NCBI RefSeq assembly: GCF_004217095.1
Contig: NZ_SHKO01000005.1
Span: 1 to 64,000, forward strand
Source: Advenella incenata
Lineage (GTDB): Bacteria > Pseudomonadota > Gammaproteobacteria > Burkholderiales > Burkholderiaceae_B
Length of the DNA stretch: 64,000 nt
Reading direction: 5' to 3'
The position numbers and the translations under genes are program-made. A model generated the notes under the pieces. That model saw nothing but the letters and a program-made list of their open reading frames with translations. It was not told where the DNA came from and searched no databases. Shown here piece by piece: positions 16,546-26,239 of this stretch; position 1 is the stretch's first letter, and the number at the start of each line of letters is the position of its first letter.

Positions 16546-17661
16546 ATGTCTACAACAACGTTTACCCCTTGGGAAAACCCGATGGGCACAAATGGCTTTG
16601 AATTTGTTGAATATACAGCACCCGACCCCGTTGCACTCGGAAAAGTATTTGAAACTTTGGGTTTTAAAGCCATCGCCCGGCACCGCCACAAAGACGTGAC
16701 GCTGTACCGCCAGGGTGAAATCAATTTTCTGATCAATGCCGAAAAAGACTCTTTTGCCCAGCGCTTTGCCCGTCTGCATGGCCCCTCCATCTGTGCCATT
16801 GCATTCCGGGTTGATGACGCCACCAAGGCATACCAGCGCGCGCTCGAACTGGGTGCCTGGGGCTTTGACTCCGGCAGTGGCCCGATGGAACTGAACATCC
16901 CGGCCATCAAGGGTATTGGCGATTCACTGATCTATCTGGTAGACCGCTGGAAAGGCAAGAATGGCACAGGTGGTATCGGAGACATTAGTATTTATGACGT
17001 GGATTTTGTCGCTATCGACGCCTCGACTGCCGAAGAAGACATGAACTACAAGGGTGCGGGGCTGGAAATCATTGACCATCTGACCCACAACGTTCACAAG
17101 GGCCGCATGGCCGAGTGGGCCGAGTTCTATGAGCGCCTGTTCAACTTTCGCGAAGTGCGCTACTTTGACATCGAAGGCAAGGTTACCGGGGTCAAGTCCA
17201 AGGCCATGACATCGCCTTGTGGCAAGATCCGTATCCCGATCAACGAAGAAGGAACGGAAGAAAAAGGACAGATTCAAGAATATCTCGATATGTATCGCGG
17301 TGAAGGAATCCAGCATATCGCCCTGGGCACCAGCACCATTTATGACACCATCGAAAACCTGCGCACGCGCCAGCTGCGTTTTCTGGATACGCCAGATACC
17401 TATTACGAGCTGCTGGACACCCGGCTGCCCGATCACGGCGAAGATATCGATCGCCTGAAGAAAAATCGCATTCTGCTCGATGGCGGACCCAACAACGACC
17501 TGCTGCTGCAAATCTTCACTGAGAACCAGATCGGCCCGATTTTCTTTGAAATTATTCAACGCAAGGGCAACGAAGGGTTCGGTGAAGGCAACTTCAAGGC
17601 GCTGTTCGAATCCATAGAACTGGATCAGATGCGCCGCGGCGTCGTGCGCGCCGTTGAATAA
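16546..17661 (+). CDS. hpd: 4-Hydroxyphenylpyruvate dioxygenase
   Basis: A 371-residue enzyme that turns 4-hydroxyphenylpyruvate, O2 and Fe(II) into homogentisate in tyrosine catabolism. Two glyoxalase-fold halves are present. The iron ligands are visible as His178 (IIDHLTHNV), His257 (IQHIALGT) and Glu335 (FFEIIQRKG). The 79-residue gap between the two histidines is as in the Pseudomonas enzyme from memory. Length is normal for bacteria. The homogentisate dioxygenase genes are not in the window. The start is fixed by CAGGAG eight bases upstream. Confidence 0.96.
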   Translation: MSTTTFTPWENPMGTNGFEFVEYTAPDPVALGKVFETLGFKAIARHRHKDVTLYRQGEINFLINAEKDSFAQRFARLHGPSICAIAFRVDDATKAYQRALELGAWGFDSGSGPMELNIPAIKGIGDSLIYLVDRWKGKNGTGGIGDISIYDVDFVAIDASTAEEDMNYKGAGLEIIDHLTHNVHKGRMAEWAEFYERLFNFREVRYFDIEGKVTGVKSKAMTSPCGKIRIPINEEGTEEKGQIQEYLDMYRGEGIQHIALGTSTIYDTIENLRTRQLRFLDTPDTYYELLDTRLPDHGEDIDRLKKNRILLDGGPNNDLLLQIFTENQIGPIFFEIIQRKGNEGFGEGNFKALFESIELDQMRRGVVRAVE

Positions 17662-18000
17662 GATGTCGTTGGCTAAGTGCCGTTGTCTAATGCTCGGTAC
17701 TGCTGTGTAGTTTACTGCCGCCCCGTTGCCGTCCGCCTGGCCGTGGCCCATAGCCTGAACCTGGAACGAGCAGATTGCTTAAGCTTCTCTCGTATTCGGG
17801 CAAGTAGCCGGTAAGCTGCCTTAAAGCAAACGCGCATCCTATCCGCCTAAAACCACCCTACCGCTGTTTTCTGCCAACGTGCACAAGACAGCGGTTTTTA
17901 TTTGCTTAAAGATCACGCTATGGCAGATTACACCAGGATAGATCGCATCCCGGCCCGATCTCTTATCGGTCAAGACCTGCCATGATCAAATGCGCTGCCT
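17662..18000. other. Intergenic region after hpd
   Basis: About 339 bases without a gene, between convergent hpd and msrA. It contains an intrinsic terminator (listed) 200 bases after hpd. CGTTGnCTAAnTGC occurs twice in tandem near 17668-17693. Nothing else is seen. Confidence 0.5.
17861..17903 (+). terminator. Intrinsic terminator downstream of hpd
   Basis: CCGCTGT (17861-17867) and ACAGCGG (17888-17894) form a stem with a 20-base loop, followed by TTTTTATTT. It is oriented to end plus-strand transcripts from hpd, though it lies 200 bases beyond its stop. Confidence 0.7.
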
Positions 18001-18546
18001 CTAACTTTTGAGCTTGTCTGAATAACGTTTTTTGAATTTCTCCACTTTGGGTGAAATCACAAATGCGCAATAAGACTGGTTCGGATGCTGAATGAAATAA
18101 TCGTCGTGGTAGCTTTCTGCCGGCCAGAATGGCGCAGCCGGCAACAATTTGGTCACGATGGGATCGGTAAAATCAGCCTGCCGGGCAGCGATAACCTGTG
18201 TTGCTGTTTGTTTTTGTTCGTCAGACTGCCAGAAAATAGCAGAAGCGTACTGCGGGCCCACATCGTTACCCTGCTGGTCGGGCGTGGTTGGATCGTGTGT
18301 GTCAAAAAAAATGTCGAGCAGGTCCTGGTAAGCGATGACGGCAGGATCAAATTCAATCCGCACCACTTCTATGTGGCCGGTGTCCTTGCCGCAGACCTGT
18401 TCGTAACTTGGGTTCTCTACATGGCCGCCGCAATAGCCCGATTGCACTGAAAGCACACCCTGCAATTGCTGGAACACTGCCTCTGAACACCAGAAGCAGC
18501 CGCTGCCCAATACCGCTATGTCAGTTTTATTTGTCAAAATACTCAC
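18001..18546 (-). CDS. msrA: Peptide methionine sulfoxide reductase A
   Basis: A 181-residue repair enzyme that reduces the S-form of methionine sulfoxide in proteins. The catalytic motif GCFWCSE is present with Cys17 as nucleophile. EVVRIEFDPAVI, FFDTHDPTTPDQQGNDVGPQYAS and a downstream HDDYFIQHPNQSYC complete the MsrA pattern. There is no signal peptide, so it is cytoplasmic. It is a single gene with an AAGGTGAG ribosome site. Confidence 0.96.
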   Translation of the reverse strand: MSILTNKTDIAVLGSGCFWCSEAVFQQLQGVLSVQSGYCGGHVENPSYEQVCGKDTGHIEVVRIEFDPAVIAYQDLLDIFFDTHDPTTPDQQGNDVGPQYASAIFWQSDEQKQTATQVIAARQADFTDPIVTKLLPAAPFWPAESYHDDYFIQHPNQSYCAFVISPKVEKFKKRYSDKLKS

Positions 18547-18741
18547 CTTCTAAAGAGCCGTCCGTCAGGCCTGTGCCCTGTCGGTACGGTAGCGGTCAAC
18601 ACAGGACACATGTCCGGCGTTCACCCCGAGAAACGGTTAAACAGTCCGCAAGGACCTTTTCAACTGCCATATCCCGTCTGCATATCCGCTTCCTGGAACA
18701 ACCGGTGAATGCAACGATCATGCCTGGGCAGATATCAATCA

Positions 18742-19083
18742 CTATTTTGCCGGGCTGGCCAGCGACAGAATCCAGGTGGCCAGTGCGGTAGCCTCTTGTT
18801 CGGTTACCTGCGGCTGCGCCGGCATCGGCACGGCCCCCCAGCGACCGCGGCCGCCGTTGCGAATACTGTTTGCCAGATAGTTGATCATGGGTTGCCCACC
18901 TGCCGCATAGCGCTCAGCCACAGCAGCAAACGGCGGCCCGACCCGGGTTTTATCGATCTGGTGACAACCCATGCAGATATTATCCTTAGCCAACTGCGGT
19001 CCGTCAGTCAACGTTTGCGCCCTGGCATAGGTTATGTTGAATGCAATAATTGCCAAGCAGGCGACAATCTGTTTTCCTGACAC
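18742..19083 (-). CDS. Small periplasmic c-type cytochrome
   Basis: A 113-residue class I cytochrome c with a signal peptide (ending TYARAQT). The haem-binding CMGCH occurs at about residues 37-41 (ICMGCHQIDKTRVGPPF), and the distal Met lies in AVPMPAQPQVTEQEA. It resembles cytochrome c5/c551-type proteins that shuttle electrons in the periplasm. It stands alone between msrA and lgt, so its partners cannot be deduced; distance argues against a specific link to the mau locus. Confidence 0.9.
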   Translation of the reverse strand: MSGKQIVACLAIIAFNITYARAQTLTDGPQLAKDNICMGCHQIDKTRVGPPFAAVAERYAAGGQPMINYLANSIRNGGRGRWGAVPMPAQPQVTEQEATALATWILSLASPAK

Positions 19084-19196
19084 TACGGTAACCTTTTAAA
19101 TTTTAACAATTAACTTGCGTTTATTTTACCCGACCACGCACAAAGCGTTGGCCGCGCCTTTATACTTTCCATTTCATTGTCGCATTTTTGGTTCTT

Positions 19197-19991
19197 ATGA
19201 TCGCATATCCACAATTTAATCCGATTGCACTTGAAATCGGTCCGCTCAAAATCCATTGGTACGGCCTGATGTATGTGGCGGCGTTCGCCCTGCTCTGGAT
19301 TCTCGGCAAGTATCGGATCAAAAAAGGAATGGTACGACTTACTGTCTCCGAATTCGAAGATCTGATCTTCTACGGAGTCATGGGTGTGGTGCTGGGCGGA
19401 CGCCTGGGTTACGTTCTGTTTTACCAGCCTGCCTATTATTTTGCCAATCCGCTGCATATCTTTGCTGTCTGGGATGGAGGCATGTCGTTTCATGGCGGAC
19501 TGATTGGCGTGCTGGTTGTGCTGTATCTTTATGCGCGCAAAAAAGGCATGACATTTTTCGAAGTCGCAGATTTCATCGCCCCGCTTGTGCCGCTGGGTCT
19601 GGCCATGGGCCGCATCGGCAATTTCATTAACGGCGAACTGTGGGGACGACCTTCAGATCTGCCCTGGGCCATGATATTTCCCCAAGGCGGGCCGATTGCC
19701 CGTCACCCCTCCCAGCTTTATGAAATGCTGGCCGAAGGGGTGATTCTGTTTGCTGTCGTATGGATATTTTCGTCAAAGAAGCGCTGGGTAGGGCAAACCA
19801 GTGGCGTCTTCATGACCGGTTATGGCCTGGCCCGGTTCCTGGTGGAGTACACACGTGAACCGGACAGTTTCCTGGGCACCCTGAGTCTGGGGCTGTCCAT
19901 GGGTCAGTGGCTGTCACTGCCCATGATTGTAGCGGGTATCGCAATCTTTATTTGGGCAACAAAAAGATCTCTCCCTCCATCGACAGTGTGA
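19197..19991 (+). CDS. lgt: Prolipoprotein diacylglyceryl transferase
   Basis: A 264-residue inner-membrane enzyme that moves diacylglycerol from phosphatidylglycerol to the lipobox cysteine, the first step of lipoprotein maturation (needed for Pal in this window). The Lgt signature [20 protein letters not shown] is present, with seven or so membrane segments and MSFHGGLIG earlier. The ATG at 19197 is preferred to an in-frame TTG at 19188. The 3' end overlaps the convergent SIMPL gene by 44 bases. Confidence 0.95.
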   Translation: MIAYPQFNPIALEIGPLKIHWYGLMYVAAFALLWILGKYRIKKGMVRLTVSEFEDLIFYGVMGVVLGGRLGYVLFYQPAYYFANPLHIFAVWDGGMSFHGGLIGVLVVLYLYARKKGMTFFEVADFIAPLVPLGLAMGRIGNFINGELWGRPSDLPWAMIFPQGGPIARHPSQLYEMLAEGVILFAVVWIFSSKKRWVGQTSGVFMTGYGLARFLVEYTREPDSFLGTLSLGLSMGQWLSLPMIVAGIAIFIWATKRSLPPSTV

Positions 19992-20757
19992 CTGTTTCCT
20001 TGCCGGCCTCGATTGCGGGACCGGCCTTGGCGGCACTCATTGCCATCATGCGTGGCTGGTAGCTTTCGGGCTGCCCCACATCACCCAGGCGCAATGACTT
20101 GATACGATAGCCGCCAAATTCCAGTGCGGTAACTGCATCCTGGGCACGGGTTTTGAAGGCCTTCGTGGTCGCGGCAAGCAGGCGCTTTTCAATGGTCTCG
20201 CGTGCTTCGCGCGACAGGGAAAACCGAATGCCGTCCAATGCCATATCCTCGTCAACATCGGCCGCAAATTGGCTGGCCTTTTCCATGTTTTTGGAAGTAA
20301 TGAGCAATTCGCCGCGCGCGACCCAGATACCGCCGACATCGTCCGCTTTGCCATCATCTTTGGCATCGGCTGTCCGGGTGCCGGTCGCAGCAGGCTGAAC
20401 GGGTCGATTATTGTCACGTTCAAACCACACCTGATAGGAACCGGTGCGAACTTCAAGGTCCTTGTCTGACTTGGCTTTATCACGAACCTTATTCATGGCT
20501 TCATTGACATTGCGCGATAGATCGACCTGATTTTCACCCCGCAATTCACGAGTCAGCGTCAGGGTGACGGTGTCCTGAGCCACCGTCTCGGATGCAGAGG
20601 CGCTCAGCGCCAGCGTCGGCTCTGTTGACTGTAAGGTGGCCGGGTTCGTGGCCGGCTGGGCCCGCACCGCAGTCGCGGGAACGGCCACGGCGCCCAGTGT
20701 GAACATGGCGATCAAAGTGGCTTTGGATAAAAACGCATGGGTAAACGTACGCGGCAT
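19948..20757 (-). CDS. SIMPL domain (DUF541) exported protein
   Basis: A 269-residue exported protein with a signal peptide (residues about 10-34) and a SIMPL/DUF541 domain, the family of E. coli YggE linked to oxidative stress tolerance. Seen are [39 protein letters not shown] and a long second half with [12 protein letters not shown]. The biochemical role is not established. It ends inside the convergent lgt gene. GGAG lies just after a terminator's T-run upstream, so its promoter must lie in that short space, or it depends on read-through from the 6S region. Confidence 0.85.
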   Translation of the reverse strand: MPRTFTHAFLSKATLIAMFTLGAVAVPATAVRAQPATNPATLQSTEPTLALSASASETVAQDTVTLTLTRELRGENQVDLSRNVNEAMNKVRDKAKSDKDLEVRTGSYQVWFERDNNRPVQPAATGTRTADAKDDGKADDVGGIWVARGELLITSKNMEKASQFAADVDEDMALDGIRFSLSREARETIEKRLLAATTKAFKTRAQDAVTALEFGGYRIKSLRLGDVGQPESYQPRMMAMSAAKAGPAIEAGKETVTLSMEGEIFLLPK

Positions 20758-20767
20758 AGAAGACTCC

Positions 20768-20798
20768 GAAAAAAAAACGAGCCATGACAGCTCGTTTT
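20768..20798 (-). terminator. Intrinsic terminator after 6S RNA
   Basis: On the minus strand AACGAGC and GCTCGTT form a perfect stem around an eight-base loop, followed by a run of nine T. It lies about 22 bases beyond the predicted 6S RNA 3' end and ten bases before the SIMPL gene start. Confidence 0.85.
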
Positions 20799-20819
20799 GT
20801 AGGAATAATGGCCCCGCTT

Positions 20820-20977
20820 GTATCGTCTAGGCTGGCACCTCGAACCTTTCAGTTCAAAGTTGGTTACCTTCAACAGAGCGTCGGGTTCATCTGACTAGAG
20901 ACGATCACTCCAACTCTGTAATCCGGCGACCGTTGCCATAAGCATAGGTAAGAGATGTATAGCCAAGTCACGAATAC
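20820..20977 (-). ncRNA. ssrS: 6S RNA
   Basis: The minus-strand RNA starts about GTATTCGTGACTTGGCT and ends about AGCCTAGACGATAC. These ends pair (GTAT-CGT with ACGATAC, GGCT with AGCC) to give the closing stem of 6S RNA. Near the 3' side, TTTGAAC and GGTTCGAGG form the conserved terminal hairpin before CAGCCT, as in E. coli 6S. The position directly downstream of zapA is the usual one in proteobacteria. 6S RNA mimics an open promoter and binds sigma-70 RNA polymerase in stationary phase. The exact ends are estimated to within about ten bases. Confidence 0.85.
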
Positions 20978-21041
20978 AGCAGGGACAAACTGGTAGGTTT
21001 AACTGTACATAAAAATCACTATAAGTTAAACCCTAAATACT

Positions 21042-21356
21042 TTAAAGTTTTTTCAGATCGTTAAGGCCGGAATCCAGCAATGTATTGAGTTCTTCTATTT
21101 TACTCTTGAATTGCCCATATTGCATGCCGCCGAAGCCTTCGTCTGCAGATTTAACGGAAAGCAGATCCGAAGCCATCTGAATGCAGGCCATCACGGCGAT
21201 ACGTTCATTGCTTGCAGAGGTCATGCCGCCCGAACCCTTGATTTTCAACATGAGCTGATCGGCCAGCTTGACTGCAGAGAGCAATTTTTGCTTTTCTTCA
21301 GGATTACATGCCAGGGAAAAATCGCGCCCCAAAATAGAGACATCTATGCGTTCCAT
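21042..21356 (-). CDS. zapA: Cell division protein ZapA
   Basis: A 104-residue cytoplasmic protein that cross-links FtsZ filaments at the division ring. The typical start MERIDVSILGRDFSLACNPEEKQKLLSAVKLAD is present, followed by a globular part and a coiled-coil tail. Its ATG overlaps the stop of the upstream coiled-coil gene by one base (TAATG), so the two are translationally coupled. 6S RNA lies just downstream. Confidence 0.93.
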   Translation of the reverse strand: MERIDVSILGRDFSLACNPEEKQKLLSAVKLADQLMLKIKGSGGMTSASNERIAVMACIQMASDLLSVKSADEGFGGMQYGQFKSKIEELNTLLDSGLNDLKKL

Positions 21357-21769
21357 TAGTTTACTCCTTCTGACGCATTGCCCGGCAGATTGGCCAATAC
21401 GCGTTCCACTTTCTCACGCGCCGTTCTGGCACTTTCCTTCAGGGCATTGGCCTCGTTCTTGGCGGCGGCCAGTTGCTGCTTGACGCTTTGCAGTTCGGCT
21501 GTGGTGCCTTCAAGTGTCTGGCGCAACTGCACGTTCTCGGTCTGGGCCTGTTCCCGGATACCATTGACTTCGGTCTCGTGATTGGCCAGACGTTCGCTGA
21601 TAGACTTGAATTGGCCTTCCCGCTCTTGCAGCAGACTTTGCAGTTCTGCCCGTCCGCCTTCAGCCTGTTTAAGTCTGGTCGTCAGGGATTCCCGTTCGGA
21701 AGCAAGCTGTTTCGTAAGCTGAACCAGCTGCCCGATGCGGACAGCAACTTGATCTAAATCCTGAAGCAT
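21356..21769 (-). CDS. Coiled-coil protein upstream of zapA
   Basis: A 137-residue protein that is almost entirely a predicted coiled coil, with heptad-like Leu/Glu/Gln/Lys spacing from residue 5 to about 125 and no membrane segment. In many proteobacteria a short coiled-coil gene (TIGR02449 type, ZapB-like) precedes zapA, and this one fits by position and overlap. At 137 residues it is longer than those I recall (about 70-80). A role with ZapA at the division ring is inferred. Confidence 0.8.
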   Translation of the reverse strand: MLQDLDQVAVRIGQLVQLTKQLASERESLTTRLKQAEGGRAELQSLLQEREGQFKSISERLANHETEVNGIREQAQTENVQLRQTLEGTTAELQSVKQQLAAAKNEANALKESARTAREKVERVLANLPGNASEGVN

Positions 21770-21940
21770 AGTGGTATCACGTTCTCAAAATATGCGGGCA
21801 CGCTTACGATGCAGTGCACACGGATTTAATTAAATGAGATTGAATTTTACCTGTTCTGAGCCATATTTCCAAAAAATAGACACAAACAGGTACTATTTAC
21901 GTTCTATTACCATTCACTTCCAATTCGTTCAGGTGCACTC

Positions 21941-22852
21941 ATGGCTTCAATTACAGACAAACAGTACGATCCGGTCCCGGCAAAAAAAGTCGCTTTTATT
22001 GGTTTGGGGGTAATGGGCTTTCCTATGGCCGGGCATCTGGCTCGTGCCGGCCACGATGTTACCGTGTACAACCGTACCGCCAGCAAGAGTGCAGACTGGG
22101 TCAGCGAATTCGGCGGCAAAAGCGCCCCTACTCCGGCCAAGGCGGCAGAAGGTGCCGAGATTGTCTTTTGCTGCGTGGGCAATGACAACGACCTGCGCAG
22201 CGTTACCACCGATGCCGATGGTGCATTCCATGGCATGCAGCAGAACGCCGTTTTTGTCGATCACACCACCGCATCGGCCGATGTAGCTCGCGAACTGGCG
22301 GCTGCCGCCCGGCAAGGTCAATTCGGCTTTATTGATGCGCCTGTATCTGGCGGTCAGGCCGGGGCTGTCGGCGGCGTACTCACTGTCATGTGTGGTGGCG
22401 AACCGGAGGTCTTTGAGAAAATCAAACCCGTAGCCGGTCATTTTGCGCGCGCGGTGACCCTGTTGGGCGAACATGGCGCAGGCCAGTTGGCAAAGATGGT
22501 CAATCAGATTTGCATTGCGGGACTGGTGCAGGGGCTGTCCGAAGCCATTGCCTTCGGATTGCGTGCTAATTTGGATATGAATGCCGTGCTGGATGTCATC
22601 AGCAAGGGTGCCGCCCAGAGCTGGCAAATGGAAAACCGGGGCAAAACTATGGTGCAGGGCAAATTCGACTTTGGTTTCGCCGTAGACTGGATGCGCAAGG
22701 ATCTTGGACTGGTGCTGGACGAGGCCAAACGCAACGGCGCGCTGCTGCCGGTCACTGCCGTGGTGGACCAGTTCTATGCAGAAGTGCAGCAAAATGGCGG
22801 CCAGCGCTGGGATACTTCCAGCCTGATCACCCGGCTGACACCGAGTAAATAA
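21941..22852 (+). CDS. Beta-hydroxyacid dehydrogenase (HIBADH family)
   Basis: A 303-residue NAD(P)-dependent dehydrogenase of the 3-hydroxyisobutyrate/tartronate semialdehyde reductase family. The Rossmann motif FIGLGVMGFPMAGHL (about 18-32), the substrate motif DAPVSGGQAGA (about 130-140), and the catalytic lysine region GAGQLAKMVNQI (Lys about 185) are all seen. It acts in the cytoplasm. No neighbouring gene points to one substrate, so I do not choose between 2-hydroxy-3-oxopropionate reductase and 3-hydroxyisobutyrate dehydrogenase. Confidence 0.88.
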   Translation: MASITDKQYDPVPAKKVAFIGLGVMGFPMAGHLARAGHDVTVYNRTASKSADWVSEFGGKSAPTPAKAAEGAEIVFCCVGNDNDLRSVTTDADGAFHGMQQNAVFVDHTTASADVARELAAAARQGQFGFIDAPVSGGQAGAVGGVLTVMCGGEPEVFEKIKPVAGHFARAVTLLGEHGAGQLAKMVNQICIAGLVQGLSEAIAFGLRANLDMNAVLDVISKGAAQSWQMENRGKTMVQGKFDFGFAVDWMRKDLGLVLDEAKRNGALLPVTAVVDQFYAEVQQNGGQRWDTSSLITRLTPSK

Positions 22853-23127
22853 CACGCCATACCGCCACGCCCACCTGCCCCGACCGTCAACAATGCCCTG
22901 ACGCAGGGCCTGCGCAGCCGGCCTGTGCTGCTGTTCATTTGAACACCAGCACGACTGCGCCTTTAGGCGGGATAGGCTGCATCTTGAGCCGGGTTATCTT
23001 GTGGCGGGATAAATAACAACACCGGGCTGCGCCTGGCATCAGGCCGTTGCTGCGCGCTGCCCTACCATTGTCTTGATCTGTGTTGCATTGCCGTGCATGT
23101 ACCCGGCAAAATCCACGTGTAACGTAA

Positions 23128-23961
23128 CTAACGGGTTACCGGTAGCGCCTTGGCGCGATGCGCCTGCGTGTTGCCCTCGGATGTATGCACACGGCCATTG
23201 CGCGCGTGCCGTGGGGCCTGCTTTTGCGTCTGCCCCTGCGCTGCGCGCTGGCCGTGACCGGCTTCAAAATTGCGTTTGGCGCCAGGCTTGGCATTCTGGC
23301 GGCCCGCCATCACAGGCTTGCCCCCTTTGGGCGACTCGCCTGCGGCTGCGATGGCGGCAGACGTGTCAGCTCCCGCCGGATTGACGGCATACCCTTTTTT
23401 GTTGCTGGCGGCGTCTTTTACGTGCGCGCTTTTGCGCGGCACTGAGCCTGTGCCGTTACGCTGACGCAAAAAACGTGACTCTCCGTGTCGACGAAACAGG
23501 ATATCCGACAACTCTTTGAGCGCACGGTGATACACATCACGTTTGAATTCAATGACCACATCCAGCGGTACCCAGTAGGTATGCCAGCGCCAGGCGTCAA
23601 ATTCCGGATGATGCGTCGCCCTCAAGCTGACGTCGGTGTCCTTGCCCACCAGGCGCAACAGGAACCAGATCTGTTTCTGTCCCTTATAATGCCCGCGTGA
23701 GTCCCGTCTGACAAAGTTATCAGGTACGTTGTAGCGTAACCAGTCTCGTGTTCGACCTAATATTCGTACATGCTCGGGTTTAAGACCCACTTCCTCCTGA
23801 AGCTCTCGATACATGGCCTGAACAGGCGTTTCGCCATATTTGATACCACCTTGCGGAAACTGCCAGGAATGTTCTCGAATTCTTTTACCCCAAAAGACCT
23901 CATTCTTCTGGTTTACGAGGATAATACCAACATTAGGACGGTAGCCTTCGCGATCAAGCAT
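23128..23961 (-). CDS. rppH: RNA pyrophosphohydrolase with long basic tail
   Basis: A 277-residue Nudix hydrolase. Residues 1-160 match RppH, which removes pyrophosphate from mRNA 5' ends to trigger decay: [25 protein letters not shown], the Nudix box [23 protein letters not shown] (about 38-60), and [19 protein letters not shown]. Beyond about residue 165 comes a 110-residue low-complexity tail rich in Ala, Gly, Lys, Arg and Gln. RppH is normally 160-190 residues. The tail may be a disordered RNA- or RNase-binding arm. The gene is divergent from proS with 63 bases between them. Confidence 0.92.
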   Translation of the reverse strand: MLDREGYRPNVGIILVNQKNEVFWGKRIREHSWQFPQGGIKYGETPVQAMYRELQEEVGLKPEHVRILGRTRDWLRYNVPDNFVRRDSRGHYKGQKQIWFLLRLVGKDTDVSLRATHHPEFDAWRWHTYWVPLDVVIEFKRDVYHRALKELSDILFRRHGESRFLRQRNGTGSVPRKSAHVKDAASNKKGYAVNPAGADTSAAIAAAGESPKGGKPVMAGRQNAKPGAKRNFEAGHGQRAAQGQTQKQAPRHARNGRVHTSEGNTQAHRAKALPVTR

Positions 23962-24024
23962 GCGGCCACTCCCATTTTTAAATACAATTGTCTTTGATTA
24001 TACGTATCAATTGAACCGGTAGCC

Positions 24025-25767
24025 ATGTTAGCCTCAAAATTTCATCTAAATACTTTAAAAGAAGCCCCTGCAGAAGCAGAAATCATCAGTCATCAACTCA
24101 TGACACGTGCCGGCATGATCCGCAAGCACGCCGGTGGTATCTACACTTATATGCCGCTGGCCCTCAAAACCCTGCGCAAGGTCGAGAATATTGTGCGCGA
24201 AGAAATGAACCGTGCGGGCGCGATTGAGCTGCTCATGCCGGTGGTTCAACCCGCAGAGCTCTGGATGGAGTCCGGCCGCTGGGTGCAATATGGCGCCGAA
24301 CTGCTGCGCATCAAGGATCGCCACCAGCGCGATTTCGTGCTTCAGCCCACCTCCGAGGAAGTGGTCACCGACATCGCCCGCAATGAAATTCACAGCTGGC
24401 GCCAACTGCCCGTGAATTTCTATCACATTCAGACCAAATTCCGCGACGAACGTCGCCCCCGCTTCGGACTGATGCGCGGACGCGAATTCACCATGAAAGA
24501 CGCCTATTCGTTTGACCGCGACGAAGCGTCTGCCCAGGCCAGCTACGACGCCATGTACGATGCCTACGTGAAAATCTTTTCGCGCCTTGGCCTGACGTTC
24601 CGCGCCGTGGCCGCCGACACCGGTTCTATTGGCGGTGATCGCAGTCATGAATTCCAGGTGATTGCCGACACCGGCGAAGACCTGATCGTCTACAATCCCG
24701 ACTCCCAGTACGCCGCGAATATCGAACTGGCCGACGCGCCCTGCCTGCTTGCTTCGCGCGCAGCCCCTGCCGAAGCGTTACGGGAAGTGGCCACACCGAA
24801 CGCCAGCAAGTGCGAAATCGTGGCAGAACAGTTAAATGTCAGCCTGGAAAAAACCGTCAAGGCAGTGGTCTTTATGACCACACCCAAAGAAGGGGCTGGC
24901 CAGTTGTGGTTACTGATGGTCCGCGGTGATCATGAGGTCAATGAAGTCAAGATCGGCAAACTGCCTGCATTCAAGGAAGGCTACCGCATGGCGACCGAAG
25001 AGGAGATCATGGAGCACTTCGGTTCCAAACCCGGATTTCTCGGCCCCGTCAAGCCCATCGGGCAGGTCCATCTGCTGGCCGACCGAACCGTTGCGAATAT
25101 GGCCGATTTCATCTGCGGCGCCAATCGCGAAGACTATCACTACGCCGGCGTCAACTGGGGACGCGATCTGCCCGAGCCCGAAGTGGCCGACCTGCGGAAT
25201 GTTGTCGCAGGCGATCCGGCCACCGACGGCCCCGGCAAACTGGCCATCCAGCGCGGCATTGAAGTTGGCCATGTGTTCTTTCTGGGCGACAAGTATTCGG
25301 AAAAGCTCAAGGCCACATACCTGAATGAACAAGGCAAGCCAGAGCCGCTGCAAATGGGCTGCTACGGCATCGGCATCAGCCGCATCATGGCTGCGGCCAT
25401 TGAACAGAACCACGATGCCAAAGGCATTATCTGGCCCCTGGCCATGGCGCCGTTCGAAGCTGTCATCTGCCCCATCGGCTTGAACAAAAGCGAGGCCGTG
25501 GCGCAACAGGCTCAGCAACTGTACGATACCTTGCGCCAGGAAGGAATAGACGTCATTCTGGATGATCGCGACGTGCGACCCGGCGTCATGTTTTCTGAAT
25601 GGGAACTGATAGGTGTTCCAATTCGTATCACGATTGGCGATCGTGGGCTCAAAGATGGTATCGTGGAATTACAATCGCGCAGTTGGTCAGAAGGGCAGAA
25701 GGTTCCTGTTGCAGAAATGTTAACAAGTATCAAATCCCTTTATAACGAGCTGAAAAACACGTTATGA
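24025..25767 (+). CDS. proS: Prolyl-tRNA synthetase
   Basis: A 580-residue class II aminoacyl-tRNA synthetase that charges tRNA-Pro. Class II motif 2 is seen in [28 protein letters not shown] (about 135-162), and motif 3 in [14 protein letters not shown] (about 445-458). The intervening stretch (about 230-400) is the bacterial editing insertion that clears Ala-tRNA-Pro. The C-terminal anticodon-binding domain begins near [11 protein letters not shown]. Length is typical of the bacterial type. The ATG at 24025 gives the usual [15 protein letters not shown] start. Confidence 0.97.
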   Translation: MLASKFHLNTLKEAPAEAEIISHQLMTRAGMIRKHAGGIYTYMPLALKTLRKVENIVREEMNRAGAIELLMPVVQPAELWMESGRWVQYGAELLRIKDRHQRDFVLQPTSEEVVTDIARNEIHSWRQLPVNFYHIQTKFRDERRPRFGLMRGREFTMKDAYSFDRDEASAQASYDAMYDAYVKIFSRLGLTFRAVAADTGSIGGDRSHEFQVIADTGEDLIVYNPDSQYAANIELADAPCLLASRAAPAEALREVATPNASKCEIVAEQLNVSLEKTVKAVVFMTTPKEGAGQLWLLMVRGDHEVNEVKIGKLPAFKEGYRMATEEEIMEHFGSKPGFLGPVKPIGQVHLLADRTVANMADFICGANREDYHYAGVNWGRDLPEPEVADLRNVVAGDPATDGPGKLAIQRGIEVGHVFFLGDKYSEKLKATYLNEQGKPEPLQMGCYGIGISRIMAAAIEQNHDAKGIIWPLAMAPFEAVICPIGLNKSEAVAQQAQQLYDTLRQEGIDVILDDRDVRPGVMFSEWELIGVPIRITIGDRGLKDGIVELQSRSWSEGQKVPVAEMLTSIKSLYNELKNTL

Positions 25768-25820
25768 TTTCGTGATTTTCTTGGGTTTTTACACTTTCCG
25801 GTTGTGTTGCAAGGTCTGAT

Positions 25821-26234
25821 TTGTTGGAAAATTCTTTTCATTTTCCCGTTCGCGTTTATTACGAAGATACCGACGCGGGTGGTGTGGTGTTTTATGCCAA
25901 TTACCTGAAGTTCTTCGAACGCGCCCGCACCGAGTGGCTTCGCCATCTCGGGGTCAGTCAGACCGCGCTGGCAGGCAACGACAGGTTGATATTCATCGTT
26001 GTCAATACGCAGTTGCGGTATCGGTCGCCGGCGCGTCTGGATGACCTGCTGGCCATCAACAGCCGGATTACCAAAATGGGCGCCGCGTCCGTCCATTTTG
26101 AACAAGTAGCAGAACGCGATGGCATCCGACTGGTGGAAAGCCAGATTCAGGTATGCTGTGTAAACGCGGACACATTTCGTCCGGCTCCCATTCCAATGCC
26201 TATCCGACAACTATTTCCTTTCGTGCAGGACTAG
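25821..26234 (+). CDS. ybgC: YbgC acyl-CoA thioesterase of the Tol-Pal locus
   Basis: A 137-residue hot-dog-fold thioesterase. VRVYYEDTDAGGVVFYANYLKFFERARTEWLR near the N-terminus contains the catalytic Asp of the 4-hydroxybenzoyl-CoA thioesterase family. It is the first gene of the Tol-Pal operon as in most proteobacteria and is thought to act on short-chain or phospholipid-linked acyl-CoA. There is no ATG at the expected start; TTG at 25821 or 25824 is used, with AAGG about eight bases upstream. The tolQ start follows by five bases. Confidence 0.93.
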   Translation: MLENSFHFPVRVYYEDTDAGGVVFYANYLKFFERARTEWLRHLGVSQTALAGNDRLIFIVVNTQLRYRSPARLDDLLAINSRITKMGAASVHFEQVAERDGIRLVESQIQVCCVNADTFRPAPIPMPIRQLFPFVQD

Positions 26235-26239
26235 ATTTT

